From PoT sp049331405 (GTDB lineage Bacteria; Planctomycetota; Planctomycetia; Isosphaerales; Isosphaeraceae): a DNA stretch of 64,000 bases. The stretch's first letter is position 1. Every line of letters starts with the position of its first letter. Location of the stretch: assembly GCF_049331405.1 (NCBI RefSeq), contig NZ_CP186274.1, forward strand, positions 3,968,001-4,032,000. The letters are read 5' to 3'. The position numbers were made by a program, and so were the translations under genes. The notes beneath the pieces were generated by a model. That model was not told where the DNA came from and ran no database searches. It was given only the letters and a program-made list of their open reading frames with translations. Positions 35,099 to 43,692 of this stretch are shown one piece after another.

Positions 35099-36403
35099 AT
35101 GGAGCGATATCAACACAAGCTCTCATCCACAGCGTGGGTCAACCGGCGGACATTCCTCCGCGTCGGTTCGCTCGGGCTTGCGTCACTGGCTCGCCCTGGC
35201 ATCTTCGGAGCCGAGACTCTCCAAGCCCTGAAGGCGAGGGCCGTCATCCAGATCTGCCTCAACGGGGGGCCCTCGCACCTCGATACCTATGACCCCAAGC
35301 CTGATGCGCCCGTCGAGTTCCGAGGCGAATTCGGCTCGATCGCCACGCGAGTTCCGGGTATCCGCCTTTGCGAGCACTTCCCGAAGCAAGCCGCGTTGAT
35401 GGACAAACTCGCCGTCATCCGCAGTCTGCATCACGGCTCGGCCGACCACGCGGGCGGAATGCACTGGATGATGTCAGGGTTCGCTCCCATCGAGCCGACT
35501 CCGCGCGTGAATGAGCGACCAAGCCTCGGTTCCATCGTTGCCCGATCGTCCCGATCAAAACCTGCCGGGATGCCCGCCTACGTGGGGATTCCCGAGGCCC
35601 CCGCGTTCGGCCAGGCGGCCTATCTCGGACCCGCGTTCAACCCGCTCGTGACGGGCGGCGACCCCAATCGCGATGCCAAGCCGACGAACCTGGAACTCGC
35701 GCGAGGCCTGACGTTCGACAGGCTGGATGATCGCCGAAGCCTCCTTTCGCAACTCGATCGGATCGAGCGAGAAAGGGACGCCTCGGGCTTCATGGAGTCG
35801 ATGGACCGCTTCACGGCCGAGGCGTACGAGATGGCCACGGGGCCTCGCGCCCGTCAGGCGTTCGACCTGGATAAGGAAGATGCCAGAACCCGCGATCGCT
35901 ACGGCCGAACCTCGATTGGCCAGGCTTGCCTCCTGGCTCGCCGCCTGGTTGAGGCGGGCACCACGTTCGTGGCGGTGACGGAGAATGGCTGGGATCATCA
36001 CACCGAGGTCTTCCGCCAGTGCCGGCTCAAACTCCCCGCGCTCGACGCGGCTGTGGCTGGGCTCGTCTCCGACCTCCACGATCGGGGCATGCTCGATGAG
36101 GTCCTGATCATCGTCGGCGGGGAGTTCGGCCGGACGCCGAGGGTGAATGGCTCGGGAGGTCGCGACCACTGGCCGGACAGCATGTCGGTGGTCCTGGCAG
36201 GTGGCGGAATCACGACCGGGCTCGCGGTCGGGGCGACCGATCGCAAAGGGATGCGTCCCATCCAACGCCCCTTGCGTCCAGAGGACTTGCTCCGTACAGT
36301 TTACTCCGTCCTGGGGATTGATCCCGATGCTGCCTACCCGAACGATGCCGGCCGGCCCCTGCCGATTTTAAACGAAGGCCGACCGATCTCGGAGTTATTA
36401 TAA
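35099..36403 (+). CDS. DUF1501 protein (alkaline phosphatase/sulfatase-like fold) with Tat signal
   Basis: A 434-residue protein. The ATG at 35099 gives an N-terminus with a twin-arginine motif (NRRTFLRVGSLGLASLA), so export in folded form is likely. The body has the DUF1501 signatures: NGGPSHLDTYDPKPDAP at about residue 58, IRSLHHGSADHAGGMHW, VTENGWDHHTEVF, and VGGEFGRTPRVN followed by GRDHWPDSMSVVLAGGG. These are arranged like metal-binding residues of alkaline-phosphatase-superfamily enzymes. It follows the DUF1549/1553 gene by 69 bases, the usual pairing. The substrate is unknown. A TTG start at 35078 is possible but less likely. Confidence 0.92.
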   Translation: MERYQHKLSSTAWVNRRTFLRVGSLGLASLARPGIFGAETLQALKARAVIQICLNGGPSHLDTYDPKPDAPVEFRGEFGSIATRVPGIRLCEHFPKQAALMDKLAVIRSLHHGSADHAGGMHWMMSGFAPIEPTPRVNERPSLGSIVARSSRSKPAGMPAYVGIPEAPAFGQAAYLGPAFNPLVTGGDPNRDAKPTNLELARGLTFDRLDDRRSLLSQLDRIERERDASGFMESMDRFTAEAYEMATGPRARQAFDLDKEDARTRDRYGRTSIGQACLLARRLVEAGTTFVAVTENGWDHHTEVFRQCRLKLPALDAAVAGLVSDLHDRGMLDEVLIIVGGEFGRTPRVNGSGGRDHWPDSMSVVLAGGGITTGLAVGATDRKGMRPIQRPLRPEDLLRTVYSVLGIDPDAAYPNDAGRPLPILNEGRPISELL

Positions 36404-36691
36404 AACCCCGCCTCACGAAGTTCCCGGCCCGCGGTCGTATTGTGCCGCCAACAACCCCGCCGATCTGTTATACTATTGTTAGACAGTGACCCAGGGGACG
36501 AGGAACGTCCAGTTCGTCGACCCGCGGCCCCACCTAAAAGCAAGCCGTGCGCGAGGCGAAAAATCGAGTCGTGGCGATGACGGCCGCGAATTCTTCGGTC
36601 CCGACCGGATGACGGGGCATGACCTCCTACCCCGTGTCGGCACCCTCCGTGCTTCCTGGCGTACGCGAACGCCCGCTGGAGAACCAAGACG

Positions 36692-39208
36692 ATGTCAAAA
36701 CCCGGCCGTTTATTCGCCGTGACCCTCTTGGGACTTGTGGCCAGTTACGGGACGCCAACGAGCTTCGCGCAACTCCCCAAGCCGAAACTCACGAGCCTCT
36801 CCCGACTCGGGGTCGCGACCGGCGAGTCGGTTGATGTGACGCTGCGGGGAACCGACCTCGAAGGCGTGAATCAGCTTTGGTTCGATCACCCCGGCTTGCG
36901 AGCCTTCCACGTCAAGGACCTGACCTTCCGCGTGGCGGCGGCCCAGGGCGTTCCGATCGGCCAGCATGACGTGAGGGCCATCGGAACGTACGGGGCGAGC
37001 AACCCTCGAACCTTCGAGGTCGGGGGCAGGCCCGAAAGCGTCGAGGTGGAACCGAACAATCTGCCCGAGCAGGCGAACGCTATCGCCATCAACTCCGTCG
37101 TGAACGGCGAGATCGCCGCGACCGATATCGACTGCCTCGGGTTCCAGGGAAAGGCCGGGCAACGCCTCTGGATCGACCTGGCCGCCCTCCGACTCGAGAG
37201 CCGGCTCGACGCTACCCTACGCGTCTTCGGTCCCGATAGTCGAGAACTCGTCGAGAATCGCGACGCACGCGATTCCGACCCATTCCTGGATCTGACCCTC
37301 CCGACCGATGGTCGTTACGTCATCAAAGTCCATGACGTGACTTACACCGGCTCGGTCGAGCACGGATACCGCCTGACCCTGAGCGATGGACCTTGGGTGG
37401 ATGTGATCGTCCCGAGCGTTGCCACGCCGGCCGTACCCACCGTCTTCACGGTCCTCGGCCGCAATCTGGGGGGCACCCCCGCACCTGAACTCACCATCGA
37501 CGGGGCGACGCTCGAACGGAAAACGCTGCAACTCACGGTGGCCGGCGGGGATCTCAACTCGGCCTTCCCTTCGCTCGATTTCTTCGATTCGGGGAGCGCT
37601 CCCAAGCGAGGTTCGGAGTTTACCCTGGACTTCCCGAAGGGGCGGGCCAATTCATTCTTCGTCGCCGAGGCGAAGGATCCGGTCGTCCTCGAGCACGAAC
37701 CCAACGATGATGACGAGCACGTTCAAGCTCTCACCCTACCCTGCGACGTCTCCGGTGGGTTTGAAGCGGCAAATGATGTTGATATTTATCGATTCCAGGC
37801 GAAGAAGGGGGAGACTTGGTGCATCGAGGTCGATGCCGAACGCCTCGGCTCTCGCGCCGATCCCGTCTTCGTCGTCCAGAAGGTCGTCGATAAGGCCGCG
37901 CCGCAGGATCTTGCCACGGGAGAGGATTCTCCCGATCAGGGGGGCGGCCCCCGCTTCGGGCTGAGCTCCGTCGACCCCTCTCTGGTCTGGCAGGCTCCCG
38001 AGGATGGAACCTATCAGGTTGTGCTTTCCGACCTCTATTCGTCCCAACGCGGCGACCCGAGCCTCTACTATCGCTTGAACCTCCGTCCTCTACGACCTGA
38101 CTTCCGTCTATTCGTCGTCCCCGAGGGGGCGGCGGGATCCGACTCGGTCGTGATCGGGGCGGGCGGTAAGGCCTATGCGTCGGTCATCGCCTGGCGGACG
38201 GATGGCTTCGCGGGGCCGATCCGGGTCGAGGCGGAGAGCCTCCCGCCGGGAGTGTTTTGCCAGCCCGTCATCATCGCGGCCGGGCAGAACGTAGCACCCA
38301 TCGTCTTCGAGGCCGCCGAGGGGACGGCTCCGAGTGTGGGGCTCGCCCGGATCATCGGGCGCTCGCGACTGGGAGATCGCAAGGACGACCTCGGGTATGT
38401 CTCGGGGGTCACGTCGCTCGGTCCGGAGATCGTCCACGAAGCCCTCGGAGGTGGCATGATCTGGCCACCTGCCAGTCCCACGACGGCCCCCACCATCGCC
38501 CCGTCCCGGGTGACGCGAGGCATCGTAGTCGCGGTCCGACCATTGTCTCCATTGGCGATCTCGGTCCCGAGAGACCAACTCACCGTGCCACAAGGGCATC
38601 TCCACAACCTCGAGGTCCAGGTGGCGCGTCGTGGCGAGTTCACCGAGGCCGTTGCATTGGCATCCGCCGACCTACCGCCGACCATGGTGAGCAATGCCGC
38701 GACCATCGATAAGGCCTCGGCCAAGGGCATTCTGCCGCTCTTCATACCCAAGACGGTGCCGGCCGGCATCTACACGCTTACCATCCGCGGCACGGGGCCG
38801 TTTCCCTTCAGCAAGGACCCGAACGCCAAGCCGAAGCCTAACGTCAACCTGAGCGAGCCGGCGAACCCGGTCACTCTGGTCGTCCGCCCTGCCCCGGTGA
38901 ATTTGACCGTGAACAACAAGGGGGGATCCCTGAAGGCGGGGGCGACTCTCGAGGTCGAGATCACGCTAGCCCGACAAGCGGGCTTCGTCGAGGAGCTGGG
39001 GCTCGCCCTGAATGCTCCGGCCGGGGCCAAGCTCTCTGCTCCGACCTTGACGATTCCCGCCGGCCAGGCTGCCGCGAAGCTCGTCATCACGTCGGCGGCG
39101 GATAGCCCCGTGGCGGCGGTCGCGGGCGCCTACATCCGGGCCTCGGGCAAGGTCCGCGGCGAGTTGGTCGAGGTCGACGAGCCACTGGCGCTGAGCATCA
39201 CGAAGTAG
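36692..39208 (+). CDS. Exported PPC (pre-peptidase C-terminal) repeat protein
   Basis: An 838-residue protein with a signal peptide (RLFAVTLLGLVASYG, cut near SFAQ). It contains an IPT-like strand set at the N-terminus, a first PPC-like domain at about residues 118-235 (EVEPNNLPEQANAIA, then DIDCLGFQGKAGQRLWIDL) and a second at about 333-470 (LEHEPNDDDEHVQALTLP, NDVDIYRFQAKKGETWCIEV). The C-terminal 350 residues are further Ig-like strands. PPC domains are accessory beta domains of secreted proteins; no protease domain is attached here. The gene lies between the DUF1501 gene and the cytochrome-WD40 gene in the same direction. A TATACT element at 36469-36474 could be a -10 but lacks a -35. Confidence 0.85.
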   Translation: MSKPGRLFAVTLLGLVASYGTPTSFAQLPKPKLTSLSRLGVATGESVDVTLRGTDLEGVNQLWFDHPGLRAFHVKDLTFRVAAAQGVPIGQHDVRAIGTYGASNPRTFEVGGRPESVEVEPNNLPEQANAIAINSVVNGEIAATDIDCLGFQGKAGQRLWIDLAALRLESRLDATLRVFGPDSRELVENRDARDSDPFLDLTLPTDGRYVIKVHDVTYTGSVEHGYRLTLSDGPWVDVIVPSVATPAVPTVFTVLGRNLGGTPAPELTIDGATLERKTLQLTVAGGDLNSAFPSLDFFDSGSAPKRGSEFTLDFPKGRANSFFVAEAKDPVVLEHEPNDDDEHVQALTLPCDVSGGFEAANDVDIYRFQAKKGETWCIEVDAERLGSRADPVFVVQKVVDKAAPQDLATGEDSPDQGGGPRFGLSSVDPSLVWQAPEDGTYQVVLSDLYSSQRGDPSLYYRLNLRPLRPDFRLFVVPEGAAGSDSVVIGAGGKAYASVIAWRTDGFAGPIRVEAESLPPGVFCQPVIIAAGQNVAPIVFEAAEGTAPSVGLARIIGRSRLGDRKDDLGYVSGVTSLGPEIVHEALGGGMIWPPASPTTAPTIAPSRVTRGIVVAVRPLSPLAISVPRDQLTVPQGHLHNLEVQVARRGEFTEAVALASADLPPTMVSNAATIDKASAKGILPLFIPKTVPAGIYTLTIRGTGPFPFSKDPNAKPKPNVNLSEPANPVTLVVRPAPVNLTVNNKGGSLKAGATLEVEITLARQAGFVEELGLALNAPAGAKLSAPTLTIPAGQAAAKLVITSAADSPVAAVAGAYIRASGKVRGELVEVDEPLALSITK

Positions 39209-39299
39209 TCTGCTCGGCCTGATTTCATTCATTCATTCCTTCACGGACCGGGCTGCGATCGCGTCGCGGCCCCGGTCTTCGCCCGCTGCGGAGAATGGC

Positions 39300-41582
39300 A
39301 TGGCGCTCCCCCTCTGTCTCGCTGCACTGATCCTCGGAACGGCCGCGCCCACGCCGCTTGAGGTCGCCGTCCCGACGCGCAAGGAACCGGTGAGTTACGC
39401 CAAGGAGATCGCCGACATCCTCGACGCCAAGTGCGTCGGCTGCCACAGCTCAAACCTCGCCGAGAGCAAACTCAACATCGAGGACATGGCCGGCATGCTC
39501 AAGGGGGGCAAGCGGGGGCCGTCCCTGATCCCTGGCAAGGCCGACGAGAGCCTTCTGTTCCAACTCGCGGCGCACCGGCTCGACCCGGTGATGCCGCCGA
39601 AGGACAAGAAAGGGGGCGAGGCCTTCACCCCCGCCGAGCTTGGCCTCTTAAAGCTCTGGATCGACGCCGGTGCCAAGGACGACTCCGCTGAGAACGGCGA
39701 CGAGCCCAAGAGCCTCGAACTCGGCACCCTGCCTCCTGGGGTGCAACCCGTCGTCGCCGTCGACCTGACGCAGGACGGCTCACGGATCGCCGCGGGCCGG
39801 GCCAACGTCGTCCAGGTCCACGACGCCGATTCGGGCCTCGTCATCAACTCGCTCGGCGGCCACAAGGACATCATCCAGTCGATCCGCTTCAGCCCCGACG
39901 GCAAGCGACTCGCGGCGGGCAGCTACCAGATCGTCACGCTCTGGAACCTGCCCACAGGTGCCCTTGCCGGCACCTTCGCGGGGCACGCCGATCAGGTCAA
40001 GGCGATCGCGATTGTTGATGGGGGCAAGGCCGCTTACTCGGGTGGTCTCGACCGCACCCTCCGATCCTGGAGCCTCGCGGACGGCAAGGAGGCGAGCCAG
40101 TGGTCCCTCCCCGGGCAGGTCATCTCGCTCGCACCGACGCCCGACGGCAAGTCCTTCGCGGCAGGCTTTCAGGACGGGGTCATCCAGGTCGTGAACCGGG
40201 CCGACGGCAAGCCCTTCTATTTTCTCCGGTCCCAGACTCAGGCCATCACCGGCCTCGCGTTCACGCCCGACGCCAAACACCTGGTGGCGGCGTCGGTGGA
40301 TGGCTCGGCGAGAATTTGGACACTACCGACCGAAGATGCCATCAAGATGGCCGCCGGCAACTCCGACGCCGTCAAGTCGGCCGACCCTGTCGTCATCGCG
40401 GGCCACAAGGGAGCCATCAACGGCGTCGCCCTGACGCCGGATGGTCAGACCGTCATCACGGCCGGCGAGGATGCGGCGATCCGTTTCTGGCAGGTCGCCG
40501 ACGGCAAGGCGATCAGGGCCATCGAAGGAACCTCAGGGTCGATCCTCGCATCGGCTTTGAGCCCCGATGGTCAGACGATCCTTACCGGATCGGCCGATCG
40601 TCACGTCCGGCTCATCGATGTCGCCTCGGGCGCGGTCCGTCGGGTGATGGGCGGGTACGAGGCGGCGGTGAATGCCGTGGCGTTCTCGCCCAAGGGGGAA
40701 CGTTTCGCATCGGCGGGAGCCGACGGGAGCCTGAAAGTCTGGGAGGCCGCCAACGGCCAAGGGATCGTCGCGTTCGCCCACTTAGCCCCTAACGCCGCGC
40801 CGACGCAAGCGATCCTCAAGGTGGCCTTCCTCGACGAGAATAGCCTGGTCTCGGCCTCGGCCGACCATACTCTCAAGAAGTGGACGTTCGAGGGAGGCTG
40901 GTCGGAGATGAAGCCGCTCGGGCCTCATGTCTTCCGGGTCCTGGCGCTCGACTTCAGTCCCGACGGGACGCTGCTGGCGACAGGCGGGGGAGACCCTTCG
41001 CGATCGGGCGAGGTCAAGATCTGGAACGTGCAGACGGGCGCGCTCGTGAAGAGCCTGGATTCGCTCCACTCCGACACCGTCTTCGGCGTACGGTTCAGCC
41101 CGGATGGGACCAAGCTCGCAACGGCCGCGGCCGATAAGTTCCTCAAGGTCGTGAACGTCGCTGACGGCAAGGAACTGCGGTCGTTCGAAGGGCATACCCA
41201 TCACGTCATGGCGGTTGACTGGTCGGCGGACGGCAAGCAACTCGTGACGGGCGGGGCCGATAACGTCATGAAGGTTTGGGACTTCGAGTCGGGCGAACAG
41301 CTCCGCACGCTCCAGCCGGCCGGCAAGCAGATCACGGCCCTCCGCTGGATCGCCGGCAAGCCGGAGGTCGCGGGGGCCTCGGGCGACTCCCTGGTTCGGC
41401 TCTGGAATCCCGATAACGGGGGGATCTACCGAAACTACGGCGGGCCATCAAACTACGTCTTCGGTGTCGGCATTTCCAAGGACGGCAAGCGGATGGTCGC
41501 CGGTGGCGCCGATAGTTTCCTCTTCCTCTGGAACGTCGAGAACGCCCAGGTCCTCCGCAAGATCGGCCCTCCTGCTCCCTGA
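39300..41582 (+). CDS. Cytochrome c (planctomycete type) fused to WD40 propellers
   Basis: A 760-residue protein. GGAG lies 6 bases before the ATG, and a hydrophobic signal (LPLCLAALILGTAA) starts it. A planctomycete-type cytochrome c domain follows with one haem site CVGCH (Cys45, Cys48, His49) and a later MPPKDKKGG with the likely Met ligand. From about residue 145 to the end, some 12-14 WD40 blades repeat the pattern with H.D.I.....SPDG..LA.GS......LW, enough for two propellers. The fusion suggests that the propeller binds partner proteins while the haem transfers electrons. It closes the four-gene plus-strand cluster and its start is 91 bases after the PPC gene stop. Confidence 0.88.
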   Translation: MALPLCLAALILGTAAPTPLEVAVPTRKEPVSYAKEIADILDAKCVGCHSSNLAESKLNIEDMAGMLKGGKRGPSLIPGKADESLLFQLAAHRLDPVMPPKDKKGGEAFTPAELGLLKLWIDAGAKDDSAENGDEPKSLELGTLPPGVQPVVAVDLTQDGSRIAAGRANVVQVHDADSGLVINSLGGHKDIIQSIRFSPDGKRLAAGSYQIVTLWNLPTGALAGTFAGHADQVKAIAIVDGGKAAYSGGLDRTLRSWSLADGKEASQWSLPGQVISLAPTPDGKSFAAGFQDGVIQVVNRADGKPFYFLRSQTQAITGLAFTPDAKHLVAASVDGSARIWTLPTEDAIKMAAGNSDAVKSADPVVIAGHKGAINGVALTPDGQTVITAGEDAAIRFWQVADGKAIRAIEGTSGSILASALSPDGQTILTGSADRHVRLIDVASGAVRRVMGGYEAAVNAVAFSPKGERFASAGADGSLKVWEAANGQGIVAFAHLAPNAAPTQAILKVAFLDENSLVSASADHTLKKWTFEGGWSEMKPLGPHVFRVLALDFSPDGTLLATGGGDPSRSGEVKIWNVQTGALVKSLDSLHSDTVFGVRFSPDGTKLATAAADKFLKVVNVADGKELRSFEGHTHHVMAVDWSADGKQLVTGGADNVMKVWDFESGEQLRTLQPAGKQITALRWIAGKPEVAGASGDSLVRLWNPDNGGIYRNYGGPSNYVFGVGISKDGKRMVAGGADSFLFLWNVENAQVLRKIGPPAP

Positions 41583-41766
41583 CTCGGGAGAGTCGAGGGG
41601 CCGATGGCAAAAGTCATCATGCCCTCGATCATTCCCAAGTGCTTTCGGCGTAGGACGTTGACGACGCCGAGGCTTGCCGAACGTTTTGGGACTTGATTTC
41701 GAAGCGGCGAATCAGTACGTTGCGCGTAATTACCGTGCGGCCTTCGGTTTTGGAGTTTCTGACTCG

Positions 41767-42759
41767 ATGCCCGCCAATCTTCCTCCCCAATACAGCAAGG
41801 CTGAGGAAGAGTATCGTAAGGCCTCCACACCCGCCGCACGCCTCGACCTACTTCGCGAGATGTTCCGCCTCCTCCCCAAGCACAAGGGGACGGAGAAGCT
41901 CCAGTCCGACCTCAAGAAGAAGATCAGCCGGGCCCGCGACGAGATCGACGGGGCCAAGTCTGGCGGCAAGAAGGCAGGCATCAGCTACCGGATCCCCGCC
42001 GAAGGGGCCGGGCAAGTCGTGCTCATCGGCGGACCGAATGTGGGCAAGAGTTCGATCCTGGCCACCCTGACGAATGCGAAGCCCGAGGTCGCGCCCTATC
42101 CCTTCACGACCAGGGCCCCCTACCCCGGGATGATGGCCTTCGAGGATGTTCGGGTTCAGCTCGTCGATCTGCCCCCCATCTCGGCCGACTTCTACGAGCC
42201 CTGGGTTGGCAACATCGTCCGATCGGCGGACGCGGCCGTGCTCGTGGCCGACCTCTCGGATGACGACGTGGCCGACGCCCTCGAGGTCGTATTGACCCGG
42301 CTGGCGGACTCGCACACCGAGCTCGTCAAGGATCTCCCCTTCGACGTCGAGGACGAGACGATCCAGCACGTCAAGACGCTGATGGTCGCGAACAAGGTCG
42401 ATGCCGAGGGGGCACATGATCGCCTCGACGTGCTCCGAGAATGGTTTTCTTCCAGATTTTCCATACTGCCAATCTCAACCAAACAGCGTGAAGGCCTGGA
42501 CGAGTTTCGTCGGGGCTCGTACGATTTACTAGGGGTGATGCGCGTCTATACGAAACTCCCAGGGAAACCAGCCGATCGGACGAACCCCTTCACGATCCCG
42601 GTCGGTTCCAACGTTCTGGACCTGGCGAGGGAGATCCATCGAGACTTCGAGCAGACCCTGAAATTCGCGAGGGTCTGGGGAACTGGCGTCTTCGAGGGGC
42701 AGACGGTCAAGCGCGACCACGAGCTTCACGACGCCGATGTTGTGGAGTTGCATGTCTGA
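41767..42759 (+). CDS. DRG-like GTPase with TGS domain, altered switch II
   Basis: A 330-residue cytosolic protein. The N-terminal helical part (residues 10-65) resembles the DRG helix-turn-helix lead. The G domain has G1 GGPNVGKSS (88-96), a YPFTT switch I (111-115) and G4 ANKVD (208-212). G3 reads LVDLPPIS, so the usual DxxG Gly is Pro137, and the DRG/Obg IIEGA-GRG stretch is replaced. A TGS domain at about 258-330 (RVYTKLPGKPADRTNPF, HRDFEQTLKFARVWGTGVF) matches the DRG C-terminus. DRG proteins bind ribosomes in archaea and eukaryotes; bacterial members are uncommon. GTP hydrolysis may be changed by the switch II substitution. The receiver-ATPase gene starts 55 bases downstream. Confidence 0.85.
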   Translation: MPANLPPQYSKAEEEYRKASTPAARLDLLREMFRLLPKHKGTEKLQSDLKKKISRARDEIDGAKSGGKKAGISYRIPAEGAGQVVLIGGPNVGKSSILATLTNAKPEVAPYPFTTRAPYPGMMAFEDVRVQLVDLPPISADFYEPWVGNIVRSADAAVLVADLSDDDVADALEVVLTRLADSHTELVKDLPFDVEDETIQHVKTLMVANKVDAEGAHDRLDVLREWFSSRFSILPISTKQREGLDEFRRGSYDLLGVMRVYTKLPGKPADRTNPFTIPVGSNVLDLAREIHRDFEQTLKFARVWGTGVFEGQTVKRDHELHDADVVELHV

Positions 42760-42814
42760 TTATTGTGTGCTGCCATTCGGCCACGCTTCCCCCATGATGG
42801 GCAAGGAAATCGAC

Positions 42815-43654
42815 ATGGGCACGGCCCTGATTGTCGAGGATCATCCAGACCAGGCCGAGATGGTTGCGCGCCTCTTGCGACTCCACGACTACGAGCCGGT
42901 CGTGGCCATGACGGGCAACAGCGCCCTTGAGATGGTTCGAAGCCTCTCGCCCGATGTGGTCGTGCTCGACCTCATGCTCCCGGACATCAATGGGTTCGAC
43001 GTCTGCCGCCTGCTGCGGAGCGACCGGTCGACCATGATGACGCCGGTGGTGATGCTGACGGCCCTCGGCGACGATGCGACCCGTACCCAGGGCTTCCGCG
43101 TCGGGGCGAACGCTTACGTCACAAAGCCTTATGGCATCCAGGACCTCTTCAACGCGATCGACTCGGCACGCGCCTGGAGGGCGAACCTCGAAGAAGGAGA
43201 CATGCAAGGCGAGATCCACGTCGAGCTCAACAGCGAGGTCAACCTGCTCCAGGACCTCAATGACTTCCTGATGACGCTCTGGCGCTTCACGCCCTTCGAG
43301 GATAATCGAGTCCTGCAACTCCGCCAGGCCGTGATGGAGATCGCCCAGAACGCGATCGAGTGGGGGAATCGCCACGAGTCCGATCGGCTGGTGAACATCA
43401 CTTACCGAATCTACGAAGATAAGGTTGAGATCATCGTCCGCGACCAGGGGAACGGGTTCGACTTGAACAACCTGCCCCACGCCGCCGGTGCGGATGACCC
43501 GTTCTCGCATCTCGACGTCCGCGACAAGCTCGGGCTCCGGTCGGGGGGGTACGGGCTCATGATCTGCAAGGGAATGGTCGATGAGATGCGCTATAATGAC
43601 GCGGGAAATGAAGTCACTTTGATCAAGCGGTTCACGGCGGGCGCCGCCCAATAA
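42815..43654 (+). CDS. Response regulator receiver fused to an anti-sigma-type ATPase domain
   Basis: A 279-residue cytosolic protein. The start at 42815 is chosen because AAGGA lies 7 bases upstream; longer starts overlap the GTPase gene. A receiver domain spans residues 1-120 with acidic residues EDH near 8-10, phosphoacceptor Asp52 (VVLDLMLP) and Lys104. A HATPase domain follows with N-box EIAQNAIEWGNRH (175-187), G1 DQGNGFD (210-216) and G2 SGGYGLMICKGM (243-254). There is no His-phosphotransfer helix, so this resembles RsbW/SpoIIAB-type kinases rather than a histidine kinase. Such domains act in partner switching, but no STAS protein is adjacent. Phosphorylation of the receiver probably controls the ATPase. 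Confidence 0.85.
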   Translation: MGTALIVEDHPDQAEMVARLLRLHDYEPVVAMTGNSALEMVRSLSPDVVVLDLMLPDINGFDVCRLLRSDRSTMMTPVVMLTALGDDATRTQGFRVGANAYVTKPYGIQDLFNAIDSARAWRANLEEGDMQGEIHVELNSEVNLLQDLNDFLMTLWRFTPFEDNRVLQLRQAVMEIAQNAIEWGNRHESDRLVNITYRIYEDKVEIIVRDQGNGFDLNNLPHAAGADDPFSHLDVRDKLGLRSGGYGLMICKGMVDEMRYNDAGNEVTLIKRFTAGAAQ

Positions 43655-43692
43655 TTCCAGGTCCAAGGACTTACACAAAGGCCCACATCTCG

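Noticed and set aside
39222..39242. TTCATTCATTCATTCCTTC simple repeat
   Set aside because: A short tetranucleotide repeat in a 90-base gap; no functional sign.
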